A DNA stretch of 64,000 nt from Novosphingobium subterraneum (GCF_000807925.1 NZ_JRVC01000001.1:310001-374000), one strand, 5' to 3'; counted from the first letter of the stretch, positions 43,485 to 54,685 are shown. The notes: generated by a model from the sequence alone, not told the origin. Translations and numbers: made by a program.

Positions 43485-46400
43485 TCAAGTCGTCACGATC
43501 TCCATCAGCTTGTTGTAGCTATCAGCTACCCCGTACCTGACATTGGGCGTCGGGTTCGATTCCGCTAGCTTGGCGAAGAACTTCTTGGCGCAGTCGATTT
43601 TCGCCCGCTCGAGGTCTCGAAGCGCAAGCGACGACATCGACCCCTTGGTTTCCGCCACGAAATAGATGTGCTTCACGGCACCGGCGCGAAACACAATGGC
43701 CCAATCGGGATTGTAGTCGCCCACAGGGGTCGGGATGAGGAAGCCGCGTGGCAGCTTCGCATAGACCTCGACCTCCGCACTTGTATCCAGCTCCCCGACG
43801 AAGTCGCGCTCGACCCCTGAGTCTGTGATGCAATAGTCGAAGACATGGTTCTTCAGCCGCTCGGTCGCCCGTGAAAAATCCTGGCCGATCTCCGCCGCAG
43901 TGAAGATGTCGGCGTCATAGCGCTCATCGATCGAATCGTAGACGAGCTGCTCGATCAGGTGCCCTGCCTTCTGTTCCTTGATCAGCCGCGCCGCCTCAGA
44001 AATGAAGTGCTCGGGATTGGCGCGATATTGGTCGAAGATCGCAGGCTCGATGCCGGTGAGGATCTGGGCCACGGTCCGCCGCAGGAGGTCGGTCGCCTCT
44101 GAGACTTTCCCCAAAAGATCGTACTTCACCGCCGAGCGGGCCGACGCGGCCTGGACGGTTTCGTTACGCGTAACGCTGAAACCAGTCCCACCCCGCAATT
44201 GCTCATCAGTGACCTCGTCCGTCTGGATTCCCGTCTGCACGGTGTATTGCAGCTTGGTCACGCGCAATTCGCTGTTGAGGGCACTGATACATTTCTGGAT
44301 CAGCTCCGCCGTGTCGAACTCCACGCGGTAGACGGCCTTTCGGTTGATCCGGCTCCAGAGTTCCTGGAAGGCACCCTTGTGAAAATTGTCGTTCAGCGGG
44401 TTGCGCTTGGGCTTCCGTCCGTCCTCGAACTTGGGAAGAGCGGCATCACTGTAGACGCTGTCGATCAGGCTGAAGACCTCAGCCTGGTACGGGACCAGAT
44501 CGTCATGCAGCACGGCCAAAGTGCCCTCGGCCTTCGCGGTATCATAGGTGTCCGTGATCTGATCTGCGTCGTCGATGTAGTCATGCTTGATCAGGTAACG
44601 GTGAATCTGCGTCGCCATCTGGTCGGTGACAGTCACGGGCCCTTCCGGCGTGTGCAGCTGTTTACCCACGAAGAAGGCTTGGCTGGCCTTGCGCGGCCGG
44701 GCGGAGAGGCTTTCGGCGATCTCCTTCTGCAGTCCCGCTACGAAATCAGTGTAGCTTTCGCTCGCGATCACCGAGAGAATATTGATGTCGTGGACGGTCG
44801 CGGGATGGTCGAGCCTTTCGCCAAACCGGTCTACGGCCAGTCGGAGACCGCGCCCCACTTCCTGCCTGCGTGAAACCGTGTTTTCGCTGTGCTTGAGCAT
44901 ACACATCACGAACACGTTCGGGTTGTCCCACCCTTCCCTCAGCGCGGAATGGGAGAACAGGAACCTGACGGGCTCATCGAAGGAAAGCAGTCGCTCCTTG
45001 TTCTTCAGGATGAGATCGTAGGCATCGCTATCGTCGGAATCCGTTGACCGCGCGCCAACCTCGGGGTCCTTCAACCGCTTGGTCTTCTTGTCGATCGAGA
45101 AATAGCCATCGTGTGTCTTGGCTACCGGGATCGCCTCGAGGTGCTTGCGCCAAGCAGCCTCATCAAGCGGAAGCTCAGCGAGCACGAGCGCAACAGCCTC
45201 GGCATATTCTTCCTCGAACATGCGAGCATACTCGCCGTTCTGATCGTCACGGCTGTAGTCACGGTACTTGGCTACCTCGTCGATGAAGAACAGCGACAAC
45301 ACCTTGACCCCTTGGGCGAAGAGCTGACGCTCCTTTTCAAGATGGGCGCGGATCGTTTCGCGGATCTGAATCCGGCGGATGTCCCGCTCCGACAGGTCGC
45401 CATAAGCCTCGCCAGCCTTAAGCGTGATCCCATTGGTGAACTCGACGGTATCGGCGGTTGCATCGATCTGCGACACGACGAGGTCACGGTACTGGTCGAG
45501 CCCGCCTGACAGATCGTAGAGGTCATCGCGGAACTTCAGGCGTTTCAGCCGGCGCTTGATCGTTCCGGTGGTGTCCTTGATCTCCATCTCCAGACGGGCA
45601 AAGGGCCCGCCCTTGCCGCGGCCGACCGTCTCAATCCCCTCGAGATAGAGATAGGCCGTCGTGCCGGTCAGTCCCTTGAGCGCAATGCCCCGGACCTGGA
45701 TCTTCTTCACCAGCTTCTGGTTGTAGGCGTCCAGCGCATCAAGCCGGTGGATCTTGGTGTGCTCGGTCCGGTGCGTTGCCGAATAACGCATGATGAACAG
45801 GGGGCGGAACTTGGGAAGCGCTTCGACCGTAGCCTTGCCTTCCATCTTTTGCGGCTCATCGAGGATCAGGATCGGCCGGTTGGCGGCGATCACATCGATT
45901 GGCTTGCGTGACTGGAAGTCATCGAGGGCGTCATAGATGCGGCGGTTATCCTTGCCGCTGGCGTTGAAGGCCTGGATGTTCATGACCATCACGTTCAGTC
46001 CGGCATCGGACGAGAAGCTCTCGAGCTCGTGCAGACGCTTCGAGTTGTAGATGAAGAAGCGCGCCTTCTTCCCGTAGGTCTCGGTGAAGTGCTCCGCTGT
46101 GATCGAAAGCGACTTGGCGACACCCTCGCGGATGGCGATGCTCGGGACGATGATGATGAACTTCGACCAGCCATAGCGCCGGTTCAGCTCGAACATCGTC
46201 TTGATGTAGCAGTAGGTCTTGCCGGTCCCCGTTTCCATCTCGACATCGAGATGAAGCGGGGCGGCGGCGGCCATATTCTTGAGATAGGCAGCCGGAGCGG
46301 GCACCGCCCTGCCCTTCGCATCCCGCGTGACAAAGCTGGTCAGGGATGGCGATTGTGGGAGATTTTGCCGGCGCTGGACCGCATTGATGTTCGTCAGCAA

Positions 46401-46586
46401 CTGCGCGTCGGTGAGCGCGATATCCGGGTTGCGGAACCCTTCATCGTCAAACGCCTCTGCCTGGTTCCGCTTGCCCGGGTCGATCCTGTAGGCTGGACCG
46501 ACGCTGAAGGGCTGGCCCGCAAAGCAATCGACCACCGCGTCGACGGCCATGGTCTGGTAGGGCTGAACCTTGAATTTGAGCTTCAT
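43485..46586 (-). CDS. res: Type III restriction enzyme Res subunit (SF2 helicase-nuclease)
   Basis: A 1033-residue protein. Walker [10 protein letters not shown] lies near residues 118-126, the DEAD-like box LDEPQKMEG near 241, and SATHRTEH is motif III; the late [13 protein letters not shown] is motif VI. The C-terminal end has a PD-(D/E)XK nuclease core, with NPDWAIVFR then [10 protein letters not shown], near residues 955-985. It cuts DNA in complex with Mod. ATG 46586 ([11 protein letters not shown]) is preferred over 46610. It is the last gene of the minus-strand defence run; a 109-bp gap separates it from the AlbA gene. Confidence 0.9.
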   Translation of the reverse strand: MKLKFKVQPYQTMAVDAVVDCFAGQPFSVGPAYRIDPGKRNQAEAFDDEGFRNPDIALTDAQLLTNINAVQRRQNLPQSPSLTSFVTRDAKGRAVPAPAAYLKNMAAAAPLHLDVEMETGTGKTYCYIKTMFELNRRYGWSKFIIIVPSIAIREGVAKSLSITAEHFTETYGKKARFFIYNSKRLHELESFSSDAGLNVMVMNIQAFNASGKDNRRIYDALDDFQSRKPIDVIAANRPILILDEPQKMEGKATVEALPKFRPLFIMRYSATHRTEHTKIHRLDALDAYNQKLVKKIQVRGIALKGLTGTTAYLYLEGIETVGRGKGGPFARLEMEIKDTTGTIKRRLKRLKFRDDLYDLSGGLDQYRDLVVSQIDATADTVEFTNGITLKAGEAYGDLSERDIRRIQIRETIRAHLEKERQLFAQGVKVLSLFFIDEVAKYRDYSRDDQNGEYARMFEEEYAEAVALVLAELPLDEAAWRKHLEAIPVAKTHDGYFSIDKKTKRLKDPEVGARSTDSDDSDAYDLILKNKERLLSFDEPVRFLFSHSALREGWDNPNVFVMCMLKHSENTVSRRQEVGRGLRLAVDRFGERLDHPATVHDINILSVIASESYTDFVAGLQKEIAESLSARPRKASQAFFVGKQLHTPEGPVTVTDQMATQIHRYLIKHDYIDDADQITDTYDTAKAEGTLAVLHDDLVPYQAEVFSLIDSVYSDAALPKFEDGRKPKRNPLNDNFHKGAFQELWSRINRKAVYRVEFDTAELIQKCISALNSELRVTKLQYTVQTGIQTDEVTDEQLRGGTGFSVTRNETVQAASARSAVKYDLLGKVSEATDLLRRTVAQILTGIEPAIFDQYRANPEHFISEAARLIKEQKAGHLIEQLVYDSIDERYDADIFTAAEIGQDFSRATERLKNHVFDYCITDSGVERDFVGELDTSAEVEVYAKLPRGFLIPTPVGDYNPDWAIVFRAGAVKHIYFVAETKGSMSSLALRDLERAKIDCAKKFFAKLAESNPTPNVRYGVADSYNKLMEIVTT

Positions 46587-46719
46587 GGCCGACGCAGGCC
46601 CTTTCTGCATTCATAACTTTGGAAAGAGAATTTTCCGCTGTGCAGAAAGAGGGAAACGACGGAATCCCTTGGACTTATCCGCCCGACCTTTCTGCAAGAG
46701 GCCGCAATCATCGCGCATT

Positions 46720-48384
46720 TCATTCTGCAAGCATCCATTGCGGCGCCGCCCGCGGACCCTTGTTCACGATCACCCCCTGGCGCCGCAGCTTGGTGAGCAG
46801 GTTGGCAATCTTCTTGGTGCGCTGTTCGGGCGTGAGGGCGTCGCTCAGCTTGTCGAGCAACAGCTGGTCGACCTCCCGACGTGTGGCACGGCCTGCGCCC
46901 GCGAGATAGTCAGTCAGTAGCTTAGCATAGAACTCATCATCCTGCGCGCGGGTGCGGACATAGTCGGCCATCGTGGCCGTTGCCGCTGCCACCGTCGCTG
47001 AGACATGGAAGTTCGGTTTGCGCCCCTCGATAAGCTTCCGGCGGCGCAGGTGCTTGATGGCATCGTCGGTAATGGGCAGCTTCTTCTGTACCCGGTCAAG
47101 ATTGACGACATCGACCAGATCAAGCTCGGCCTGCTGCATCAGCAAGCGGCTATAGGCGGGGTCGACCACGCGGCCATGAATTGTCAGGCTGACCGCGGTC
47201 GGATCCTTCACATCATAATCGGGCAACGGGAAGAACCGCCTCCGCTGCGCCTCATAGATGCGCTGAATGCCATACCCCATCTGGTCGATCATATTGAGCT
47301 CGGCCATTGCCTGAACCAGCCAGCTGTTACGATAGCGGCGCGGTGTCGAGCGGGCACCAGTGGCATAATCCGTGGGCTCGCCATCCACGAAACCGCCCTC
47401 GCTCTCGAAAGTCAGCCTATCGAGGTATTCGGTGACGACGATACGGCCGTTGCGGGTGTAGTCCTGGTGGGCGATGCAGTTGTGCAGGGCCTCAAGAACC
47501 ACGCTTTGGTCATATTTCGACACCTCATGCGCCAGCAGCTGGTCCTGTGGCAGGATGCGGATCTGCACGTTGCGGATACGGGCAAAGACCTCGGAGGATG
47601 TGAGCAAAAACGGCGGGTAGAAATGCTCATAGGCCTGCTCTTCCCCGCGTAGGCTCCAGGTGATCTCGGCCGGGTGCGGACTTAGCTTTCCTGCCGCCTC
47701 CATCTTGCCAAGTAGCAGCAGTGCTGCGCGGGTTATCGCGCCATTCTGGGTGACCTTCGCTCTGTCGAGGAAGGTAGCGTCACTCCAGCCTGCCACTTCT
47801 TCTGGCGAGACCCGCCGTGCATGCTTCTCAGCAAATCGTTCTCGCGCAACAGAGATCGCCTTTGGGTCAAGGTCGGCCAGCGTTGCCCCCTCAACAACCT
47901 GTGCCGTCCAATCCGTAGCAATGGTTTGGCCGCGGATCTCATCGAGTTTGTCGAGCCCCAAGGGCATAAGGCTTTCGCCGGCTCGGGCAAAATAGTGCCC
48001 GCTCCAGCTGATGGGCATGCCACGAGGTGCGGCAGGGATCTCAAAGAGAATAACCCGGTGCCCATCCTCGTCGATCAGTACATGAATGTTTCGAAGCGTG
48101 ACGCTCGGCTCAGTACCGTCGCGCATCTGGTTCTTGAGGCTGAGGAGCCGGTCGATCTCAGGACGATAGGCTGTACCCACCACCTTTCGGCTCTTGTCAT
48201 TGACACCGAAAACCAGCCATCCACGCTCTGCGTTGCGCAGATTGGCTTCATTCGAAAGAGCCGAGAAGTAGCGCCCAATCTTGTCCGTGTCGTAGTCTTT
48301 CCCGGCCTCCTTGAACTCCACCACCTCATCCTCCCAATTGGCGATGAGCTGGGCGAGCAGAGAGGTGAGCGCGGCCTGATCCAT
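46720..48384 (-). CDS. AlbA_2/Schlafen-domain ATP-binding protein
   Basis: A 554-residue protein. The N-terminus has the AlbA_2 (Schlafen-like) domain: EDEVVEFKEAGKDYDTDKIG, then ANLRNAERGWLVFGVND. In the middle is a GHKL-type ATPase-like region (VVLEALHNCIAHQDYTRNG, then YRNSWLVQAMAELNMIDQMG), and a winged HTH-like C-terminus follows. Such proteins are annotated as putative DNA-binding or ATP-binding regulators and recur in defence loci. It starts 3 bases after the Mod stop, so it is part of the restriction operon. Confidence 0.82.
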   Translation of the reverse strand: MDQAALTSLLAQLIANWEDEVVEFKEAGKDYDTDKIGRYFSALSNEANLRNAERGWLVFGVNDKSRKVVGTAYRPEIDRLLSLKNQMRDGTEPSVTLRNIHVLIDEDGHRVILFEIPAAPRGMPISWSGHYFARAGESLMPLGLDKLDEIRGQTIATDWTAQVVEGATLADLDPKAISVARERFAEKHARRVSPEEVAGWSDATFLDRAKVTQNGAITRAALLLLGKMEAAGKLSPHPAEITWSLRGEEQAYEHFYPPFLLTSSEVFARIRNVQIRILPQDQLLAHEVSKYDQSVVLEALHNCIAHQDYTRNGRIVVTEYLDRLTFESEGGFVDGEPTDYATGARSTPRRYRNSWLVQAMAELNMIDQMGYGIQRIYEAQRRRFFPLPDYDVKDPTAVSLTIHGRVVDPAYSRLLMQQAELDLVDVVNLDRVQKKLPITDDAIKHLRRRKLIEGRKPNFHVSATVAAATATMADYVRTRAQDDEFYAKLLTDYLAGAGRATRREVDQLLLDKLSDALTPEQRTKKIANLLTKLRRQGVIVNKGPRAAPQWMLAE

Positions 48385-48387
48385 GGC

Positions 48388-50484
48388 TCAGATGGCCTTC
48401 AGTTCGGTGACCGGTGAGAGCTGGCGGAAGAGCTGCTCGGCGTTGATACGATCGGCATCGCGGGCGAAGCTGGTGTCGCGGAACACGGCGCGCAGTGGCG
48501 CGCGGGCGGCGATTTCCTTCACCAGCTCATCGGTGACGCCGGTGTCGAAGCAGGCGATCAGCGCATTACCATCCACCGAGTAGACGGTTTTGCCATGCAG
48601 CGTTTCGCGGTTGATCGGCAGGGTCAGCTCCACACCCCAGTCAATGAGCACCTGGAACAGCAGGTCCTCTCCGGTGCGATCCGATTTCACGCTGTCCACT
48701 TGCCCGAAGAGCTCGTCCTGGCTCACCTCGTCGGGGCTGTAGTAGACCTCGCTCATGTTGGAGCTGTCGACCTTGAGCACGCGAAAGCCGACGTCACGGT
48801 TCCAGCCCTCACTGACATTCCCCTTCAAGGCTTCCATGCCCGCGCGGCGAATGCGCTCTTTCGTCACTTCGGAGAGCAGATGCGGCCTACCCACCTTATC
48901 CAGTAATTTGATGGCGTTTTGCACCGTCTTTTTGGCTGCGCCCGTCGTTGCTGAAGCGGCCTGATCAAGGTCTTCAGGCAACTGCACGACCACGAACTTA
49001 TGATTTGTACCTGCGGTTGCATTCGCCGTCAAAACTGCTTCAGCTGTGCTCCCAGATCCCGCGAAAAAATCCATGATAATTGCGTCAGGATTACGAGGCG
49101 TAGCATAGACAATAAGTTTTGCCAGTTCTTCATGATCCTTGGGGTTATTAAATACCTTGCCACCCATCAAACTTCGAAGGTATTTCACAGCGACTTGAGA
49201 CTGTTTGTAAATCACCGAGGGCCTTACCTGGGTCGCCAGTTCGGTATCGCCCTGCTCATCATCTACTTCCTCGAATATATCAGCGTCGTCATCCAATTCC
49301 TCCGGGATCGGTCGAATGTGGGTCTTACGCTGAGGAGGGTCAGTATGGTCTGCACGGAACTCGACAATTCCGCTTTTAATCTTCTCCATCATGGTCTCAT
49401 GAGACGAATAGATCCATCCGCGCTCCGGGACGGCACAAGGTTGTTTTGTAACCGGGTGAATGACATCGTAACGTGGACCATCTCCTCCTGGCCACGATAT
49501 GTTATCATCTCGCCAGGGTCCATTTTTGTCGATACGCTTGTATCGCGACCATTTCTTAGAAGGGTGAGACTTAGGTAATTCTGCAAACCAGGCTCCTAAT
49601 TCCTTCTCCATCAGACTAAAGTTGTCACCATGGATGCTGCGCAGACGCACAAATTCATCCCAAATTTCTTTAGCGCCAGGCTTTTCTTCCCGCCAAATTT
49701 CGCCTCGCTCGCGTAGAATGAGCTGATTTCGTGCATATACAAGCATGTACTCATGGCCGAGTGAAAAGAATTTCGCGTCGTTCTTGCGGCCTTTTTCCCA
49801 AGTCAGCTGGGCAATAAAATTCTTCTCACCGAATATTTCTGCACAGAGCTGCTTAAGGGCAGCCTGTTCCACATCATCGATACTGATGAAAATCAGACCG
49901 TCCTCGGCTAGCAGGTTTCTCGCAACCTTCAGGCGAGAGTAGATCATAGTGAGCCAGTCGGAATGGTACCGGCCCTTGGTTTCAGGATTAGCTACCAGCA
50001 GACCGCCTTCGGCGTCGCGCTGCTCAGTAAGATTCTCATACTGGGCCTTCAAAGATGAAAATTTATCTCGATAAATGAAGTCTTTGCCGGTGTTATAGGG
50101 CGGATCGATGTAGATCAGCTTTACCTTACCAAGATAGCTTTCCTGAAGGAGCTTCAAGGCATCGAGGTTGTCGCCTTCAATGAAGAGGTTTTGGGTGGTG
50201 TCGAAGTCCACGCTCTCCTCGCGGCAAGGCCGTAGGGTCTTGGCAATGGGGGCATTGGCAGTGAGAAGCGCCTCGCGCTTGCCGGGCCAGTCGAGCCGAT
50301 AACGCTCCTGCGGGCCTTCGACGATATGATCCGAAAGCGTCTGGCGCAGCTGATCGAAGTCAATGGCGAGCCGGATGTTGCCCTGCTCGTCGGCGGCCTC
50401 TGTCACGCAATCAGGGAAAAGGGCGCGGATCTTGGCAATGTTGTCCTGAGACAGGTCCGGGCTGTGCATTTTCATCTTGTCCAT
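48388..50484 (-). CDS. mod: Type III DNA methyltransferase (Mod), adenine-specific
   Basis: A 698-residue N6-adenine methyltransferase of the beta class: catalytic DPPYNTGKDF near residue 126 comes before the SAM motif DFFAGSGSTAEAV near 472, with the target-recognition region between them. It modifies host DNA and, with Res, recognises targets. ATG 50484 (MDKMKMHSPDLSQ) is preferred; the open frame upstream is shadow. A 157-bp gap separates it from DUF4391, which may hold an internal promoter. The base composition between 49000 and 50100 is visibly more AT-rich than the flanks, as in a recently exchanged recognition segment. Confidence 0.92.
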   Translation of the reverse strand: MDKMKMHSPDLSQDNIAKIRALFPDCVTEAADEQGNIRLAIDFDQLRQTLSDHIVEGPQERYRLDWPGKREALLTANAPIAKTLRPCREESVDFDTTQNLFIEGDNLDALKLLQESYLGKVKLIYIDPPYNTGKDFIYRDKFSSLKAQYENLTEQRDAEGGLLVANPETKGRYHSDWLTMIYSRLKVARNLLAEDGLIFISIDDVEQAALKQLCAEIFGEKNFIAQLTWEKGRKNDAKFFSLGHEYMLVYARNQLILRERGEIWREEKPGAKEIWDEFVRLRSIHGDNFSLMEKELGAWFAELPKSHPSKKWSRYKRIDKNGPWRDDNISWPGGDGPRYDVIHPVTKQPCAVPERGWIYSSHETMMEKIKSGIVEFRADHTDPPQRKTHIRPIPEELDDDADIFEEVDDEQGDTELATQVRPSVIYKQSQVAVKYLRSLMGGKVFNNPKDHEELAKLIVYATPRNPDAIIMDFFAGSGSTAEAVLTANATAGTNHKFVVVQLPEDLDQAASATTGAAKKTVQNAIKLLDKVGRPHLLSEVTKERIRRAGMEALKGNVSEGWNRDVGFRVLKVDSSNMSEVYYSPDEVSQDELFGQVDSVKSDRTGEDLLFQVLIDWGVELTLPINRETLHGKTVYSVDGNALIACFDTGVTDELVKEIAARAPLRAVFRDTSFARDADRINAEQLFRQLSPVTELKAI

Positions 50485-50641
50485 GGCCCGAATTCCTAGC
50501 GGCCACGATGGCTTTTGTCGAACAGTCAGCGGTACTTGATCGGCAAATTTGGATGGGGCAGCCATGGGAGCATCCCGCCCAAAGGATGGATGTCGATACC
50601 CCTTAGCGGCTACGCCAGCGTCCACCGCCCATCCAATACAA

Positions 50642-51301
50642 TCAGCCCCTTAGTTCCCCGAGCTTTGCTTTTGCCGCACGAAGCGCCGCGTTGACCTCAA
50701 CCTTGCGGTTGAACTGCTTCTCCCTTGCCAGAGCATTTTCGAGGCGCGCGATCTCGCGTTCGATCTGTGCGGCCTCTTCCGCCCGGGCAACACGCACCGC
50801 AATCGGCTCGTCGTCGCTCCGCCGGGGCGGTAGCAGAGGCTCGAGCAGCCGCGCATAGAGCGTGCCCATGTCCAGCGCGGTGGGCAGAGCCTGACGCGGT
50901 GCATCCCCCGCTTCCCAAGCGGTGAAGGCGTGCGTTGCAGTGACCCACTTGCCCGCCTCCGCCTGACTGGGGCGCTTCCACGCCATTGCCATCCGAGTGC
51001 GCCCGGCATGGTTGAGTTCGAGGATCAAAGGCCGCGGAATGGCCTTCTCGATCGCCACCAGCACCGCCGGTTCGACGTCCGGCGCATGGAGGTCGATCGC
51101 GATGACCGCTATTTCCTCGACGTCTGCCGAAGGTCGTAGGTTCAACCGATCCGCGCGAAGCACGTGGGTCCACTCCATGCGCTCGACCTGATCGACGAAT
51201 TTGGCCTGCATAGCGCGCGGAACCTGCGCGGCGCCGTATATCCGGCTCTTCGGGATCGCGCGGCCAAATGCCGTTCGCGGCGGCCACGCATAGAGGGTCA
51301 C
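50642..51301 (-). CDS. DUF4391-family protein
   Basis: A 219-residue protein: an N-terminal region (RTAFGRAIPKSRIYGAA), a middle beta-rich part (EIAVIAIDLHAPDVEPAVLVAIEKAIPRPLILEL), and a C-terminal coiled coil (IEREIARLENALAREKQFNR). This is the DUF4391 pattern, found with SNF2-type helicases in restriction-like loci; its function is unknown. Its ATG overlaps the helicase stop (ATGA), so the two proteins probably act as a pair. Confidence 0.85.
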   Translation of the reverse strand: MTLYAWPPRTAFGRAIPKSRIYGAAQVPRAMQAKFVDQVERMEWTHVLRADRLNLRPSADVEEIAVIAIDLHAPDVEPAVLVAIEKAIPRPLILELNHAGRTRMAMAWKRPSQAEAGKWVTATHAFTAWEAGDAPRQALPTALDMGTLYARLLEPLLPPRRSDDEPIAVRVARAEEAAQIEREIARLENALAREKQFNRKVEVNAALRAAKAKLGELRG

Positions 51302-54300
51302 GAAGCAGCTCCGGCCTCTGCCTGCTCCACAACGACGAAGGCGATCAGTTCAAAGTCCTCAAGACCGCGGATGGTGTGGGAGAGCGCAGTGGTGGCACCG
51401 GCCGAGAACAGGCTGTCGAGATCCCGCTCCTCCTTGGCGTCAATCATAGCGCGGATTGCGGCGTTGAGCAGCTGGGACGGCCCGCTCATGTCCTGTCCGT
51501 CGGCCGTTCGGGCATTGAAGGGCCGGAATGCTGGCGGAACCGGGGCTGTCACGCCTTTGGCCGCAGTCCGCACCAGATCGAGCAGGCGCTTCACCTGGGT
51601 CTGATCGGCGACGACGCTCCCATCATTTCCCATGTAGATCAGATAGTAGGGATGCAGGCGGTTCTGCCGGTTGGCCGAAGCATCTCCGCCCACGGCTTTC
51701 AGCGCGAAGATGATGCCCGGCTCCAGCCCCTTGGCAGGTTCAGCCGGGACCACTGCATGAAGTCCCTTAGGCGTCGTGGCGAGGTCGCCGTGCTCTTTCA
51801 CGTAGTTGAGCAGGTCCATGCGGAAATCGTTCAGCCCCAGGTCCGTGATCGAAATGCCGGTGCGCACATCCTCGAGCTCGATGACCTCTTCCTGCAACCG
51901 GCGCAGCTGTTCGCGGCGATAGGCTGTGTCGCTGGCTTTGGCGGTCAGGACATTGTCATCGCCGGTCGCGGTAACATCGGCGATGATCATGCGGTTTTCG
52001 ACGCGCTCCTTGAGCTTGATGTAATCGTCGAGGGTGATGTCCGGCCAGTAGTTCGCCAGCTGGATCTGCGCATTGGGCGAGCCGATGCGGTCGATCCGCC
52101 CAAACCGCTGAATGATCCGGACGGGGTTCCAGTGAATGTCGTAGTTCACCAGGAAGTCGCAGTCTTGGAGGTTCTGGCCCTCCGAGATGCAGTCGGTGGC
52201 GATTAGAATGTCGATCTCACCCGGCTCATCGGGCATGATTGCCGCCTTCTCCTTTGAGCGCGGCGAGAACAGAGTCAGCAGCGTCTGGAAATCGTGCCCC
52301 TTGCCGAGCGTGGACTTCGGAGCGTCCGACCCTGTCACGCGCCCGGTGTGAAGGCGGTGCTGGGTGAGCATCTCGGCTGCGATCTGGTCATAGAGATAGT
52401 GCGCCGTATCAGCGAAGGCGGTGAAGATGATCACCTTGCGGTTGCCGGGGTTGATCGGCCGGTCCAGCTTCTCGCCGATCAGGCTCTTTAGATGCTGAAG
52501 CTTCTTGTCATGCTCAGGCGTGATGCGGGTCATCTCACCCAGAAGGGCATCGATCAGGGCGAGATCTGCTTCAAGATCATGTGCGAAGCCGGGCACGTCC
52601 ATGTCCGCAAGATCGATCCGGACCTTGCCGCCGACACGGTAGGCCCCGAAACCCTCAAGCTCATCGTCTTCGGCCTCGAGTGTTTCGATGTCGTCAGCAT
52701 AGTCGACGATCGAACTGGCGCCGCGGCCAGAGCGGTAGTCCTCAACCACCTCCAGCGTCTTGCGGATGTTGTCCGCCAATGAGCCCAAGGTCAGCCGGAA
52801 TGCGTGGATTGAGCTTTCAAGGCGCTTCAGCAGGTTGACCGTCATCAGGGCCTGCAGGCTCTTGTCGCGATCGGCTTGCCGCAGCTTCCCACCACCGCTC
52901 GAGACGTCCGTGTCGTAGAGCGCCTCATACTTGGCGAGGCGGCTCGGCAGGATGTAGCTGGTTGGCGCGTAGACCGAGAGCTTGAGCAGCGTCAGCTGCG
53001 CAACAATCTCGTTGAGGTCCATGGCGCCAGGCACATCGGTCAGCGGCGGCCGGAAGGACAATGGCTTCAGGCGCTGCGGGAAATGGCCGATGTCGGTCAT
53101 GTCGTAGAAGGTCGTGATATGCTTGCGTGACCGGGCGATCGTCACGCTGTCGAGCAGCTCGAAGAAATCGAAATCGAGTTCTGTCAGGATCGTCTCCGCG
53201 GTCCTTTGCTCGGGCGGCAGTTTGGACCAGCGATTGAAGGCAGCCTGTGCCCGGCGGAAGATCTCCTCGACGCTGGCGGTGGTATTCAGCTTCTCCGACA
53301 GCGTGTCGGAGTGACCCTCATAGGCCAGGGCCAGCTGGTTGCGCAGATCATTGAACCGGTTGTTCACGGGTGTCGCGGACAGCATCAGCACCTTCGTCTT
53401 CACGCCGGCCCGGATGACCTGGTTCATGAGTTTCTGGTAACGGGTTTCTTTCTCCTTGAACGCATCGTTGTTCCGGAAGTTGTGGGACTCGTCGATCACC
53501 ACCAGATCGTAGTTGCCCCAGTTCACCCGGTTGAGCGGAATGCCGTTCGATGAGCCCGAGCTGCGAGACAAGTCCGTGTGGCACAGGACGTCATAATTGA
53601 ACCGATCCCGGGCGAACGGATTGGTTTTCAGGTTGGTGTTATAGTTCAGCCAGTTATCGGTCAGCTTCTTCGGACACAGCACAAGGACCGAGCGGTTGCG
53701 CAGTTCGTAGTACTTGATCACCGCCAGGGCGGTGAAGGTCTTCCCCAAACCGACGCTGTCCGCCAGGATGCAGCCGTTGAAGGTCTCGAGCTTGTTGATG
53801 ATCCCGGTTGCTGCATCACGCTGGTAGTTGAACAGCTTCTGCCAGACGAGGCTCTCCTGATAGCCCGTCCGGTCATTGGGCAGAACGTCTTCATCGATAT
53901 CCTCCAGGAACGCATGGAAGATATTGTAGAGCATAATGAAATAGACGCGCTCGGGGGAATTCTCCCGATAGACCGAGGCGATGTGGTCGCAGATCGCCTC
54001 GGTGACATCTTCCACGCGCGACGGGTCGGACCAGATGGTGTCGAAGAGCTGGATGTAGCTCTGGGTGTGCATCGCCTCGTCGAAGCGGTTCACGAAATTG
54101 GAAACAGCGTTGCCCTGAGCATAGCCCAAGTCGACTGCCGTGAATCCCGATAGGGGCATGTAAGCGACGCTGGCCAGCGCTCCGTCAACCGCAAGAAACT
54201 GCTGCATTGGGGCCGAAGACGCATTCGACTTGAAGCGCGCCTTCTTCCGGATCCATTCAGCGCATTCCCGCGCGATCGCTCGCTGAGTCAGCCGGTTGCG

Positions 54301-54585
54301 AAGCTGGATCTCGAACTCTGAGCCGGAGAGACCGGCAACCCGTTTGGATTTAGGGATGAAGAACTCGCGGCGCTCACGCGTCTTCCCGTCTGTCGCACGC
54401 TCCGCAGTGAACGTCTGCTCGGTGAACAGAAATTGCAGCTCTTCGATCTGGTGAAGCTCCTTGCGCAGAGCCTCGAACGCGAAAATGGAGAAGCTTGATG
54501 CGGCAATGCGGAGCCGCTGGCCGCGCTTGATGTCTTTCTTGAGCTCGTCACCAAGCAGAACGTTGATGTTGTCGATTATCTGCAC
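51298..54585 (-). CDS. SNF2-type helicase with N-terminal PLD-like domain
   Basis: A 1095-residue protein. Residues ~15-130 resemble a phospholipase-D-like nuclease/binding domain (GQRLRIAASSFSIFAFEALR). The SF2 core has Walker A LADSVGLGKTFTALAV near residue 280, DESHNF near 364, SATPVNN, and in the C-lobe IFTAFADTAHYL, DCISEGQNLQ and the motif VI block QRFGRIDRIGS. These are SWI2/SNF2 hallmarks. It could translocate on foreign DNA. It is coupled to DUF4391. A PLD nuclease needs an HKD motif, which I do not see clearly, so the N-domain may only bind DNA. Confidence 0.85.
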   Translation of the reverse strand: MQIIDNINVLLGDELKKDIKRGQRLRIAASSFSIFAFEALRKELHQIEELQFLFTEQTFTAERATDGKTRERREFFIPKSKRVAGLSGSEFEIQLRNRLTQRAIARECAEWIRKKARFKSNASSAPMQQFLAVDGALASVAYMPLSGFTAVDLGYAQGNAVSNFVNRFDEAMHTQSYIQLFDTIWSDPSRVEDVTEAICDHIASVYRENSPERVYFIMLYNIFHAFLEDIDEDVLPNDRTGYQESLVWQKLFNYQRDAATGIINKLETFNGCILADSVGLGKTFTALAVIKYYELRNRSVLVLCPKKLTDNWLNYNTNLKTNPFARDRFNYDVLCHTDLSRSSGSSNGIPLNRVNWGNYDLVVIDESHNFRNNDAFKEKETRYQKLMNQVIRAGVKTKVLMLSATPVNNRFNDLRNQLALAYEGHSDTLSEKLNTTASVEEIFRRAQAAFNRWSKLPPEQRTAETILTELDFDFFELLDSVTIARSRKHITTFYDMTDIGHFPQRLKPLSFRPPLTDVPGAMDLNEIVAQLTLLKLSVYAPTSYILPSRLAKYEALYDTDVSSGGGKLRQADRDKSLQALMTVNLLKRLESSIHAFRLTLGSLADNIRKTLEVVEDYRSGRGASSIVDYADDIETLEAEDDELEGFGAYRVGGKVRIDLADMDVPGFAHDLEADLALIDALLGEMTRITPEHDKKLQHLKSLIGEKLDRPINPGNRKVIIFTAFADTAHYLYDQIAAEMLTQHRLHTGRVTGSDAPKSTLGKGHDFQTLLTLFSPRSKEKAAIMPDEPGEIDILIATDCISEGQNLQDCDFLVNYDIHWNPVRIIQRFGRIDRIGSPNAQIQLANYWPDITLDDYIKLKERVENRMIIADVTATGDDNVLTAKASDTAYRREQLRRLQEEVIELEDVRTGISITDLGLNDFRMDLLNYVKEHGDLATTPKGLHAVVPAEPAKGLEPGIIFALKAVGGDASANRQNRLHPYYLIYMGNDGSVVADQTQVKRLLDLVRTAAKGVTAPVPPAFRPFNARTADGQDMSGPSQLLNAAIRAMIDAKEERDLDSLFSAGATTALSHTIRGLEDFELIAFVVVEQAEAGAAS

Positions 54586-54685
54586 GGTTTACAGGATTCC
54601 TCCAATTCAGGACTGCATAAACCACGAAATCGATTGATGAAACAGGTCAGCGGCCTTCCGCAAAAAGCATGACGAGCATGCAACC

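Noticed and set aside
43485..54585. Assignment of the restriction run to BREX or DISARM
   Set aside because: No PglZ, BrxL, BrxC or DUF1998 gene is present; Mod and Res are of ordinary type III kind.
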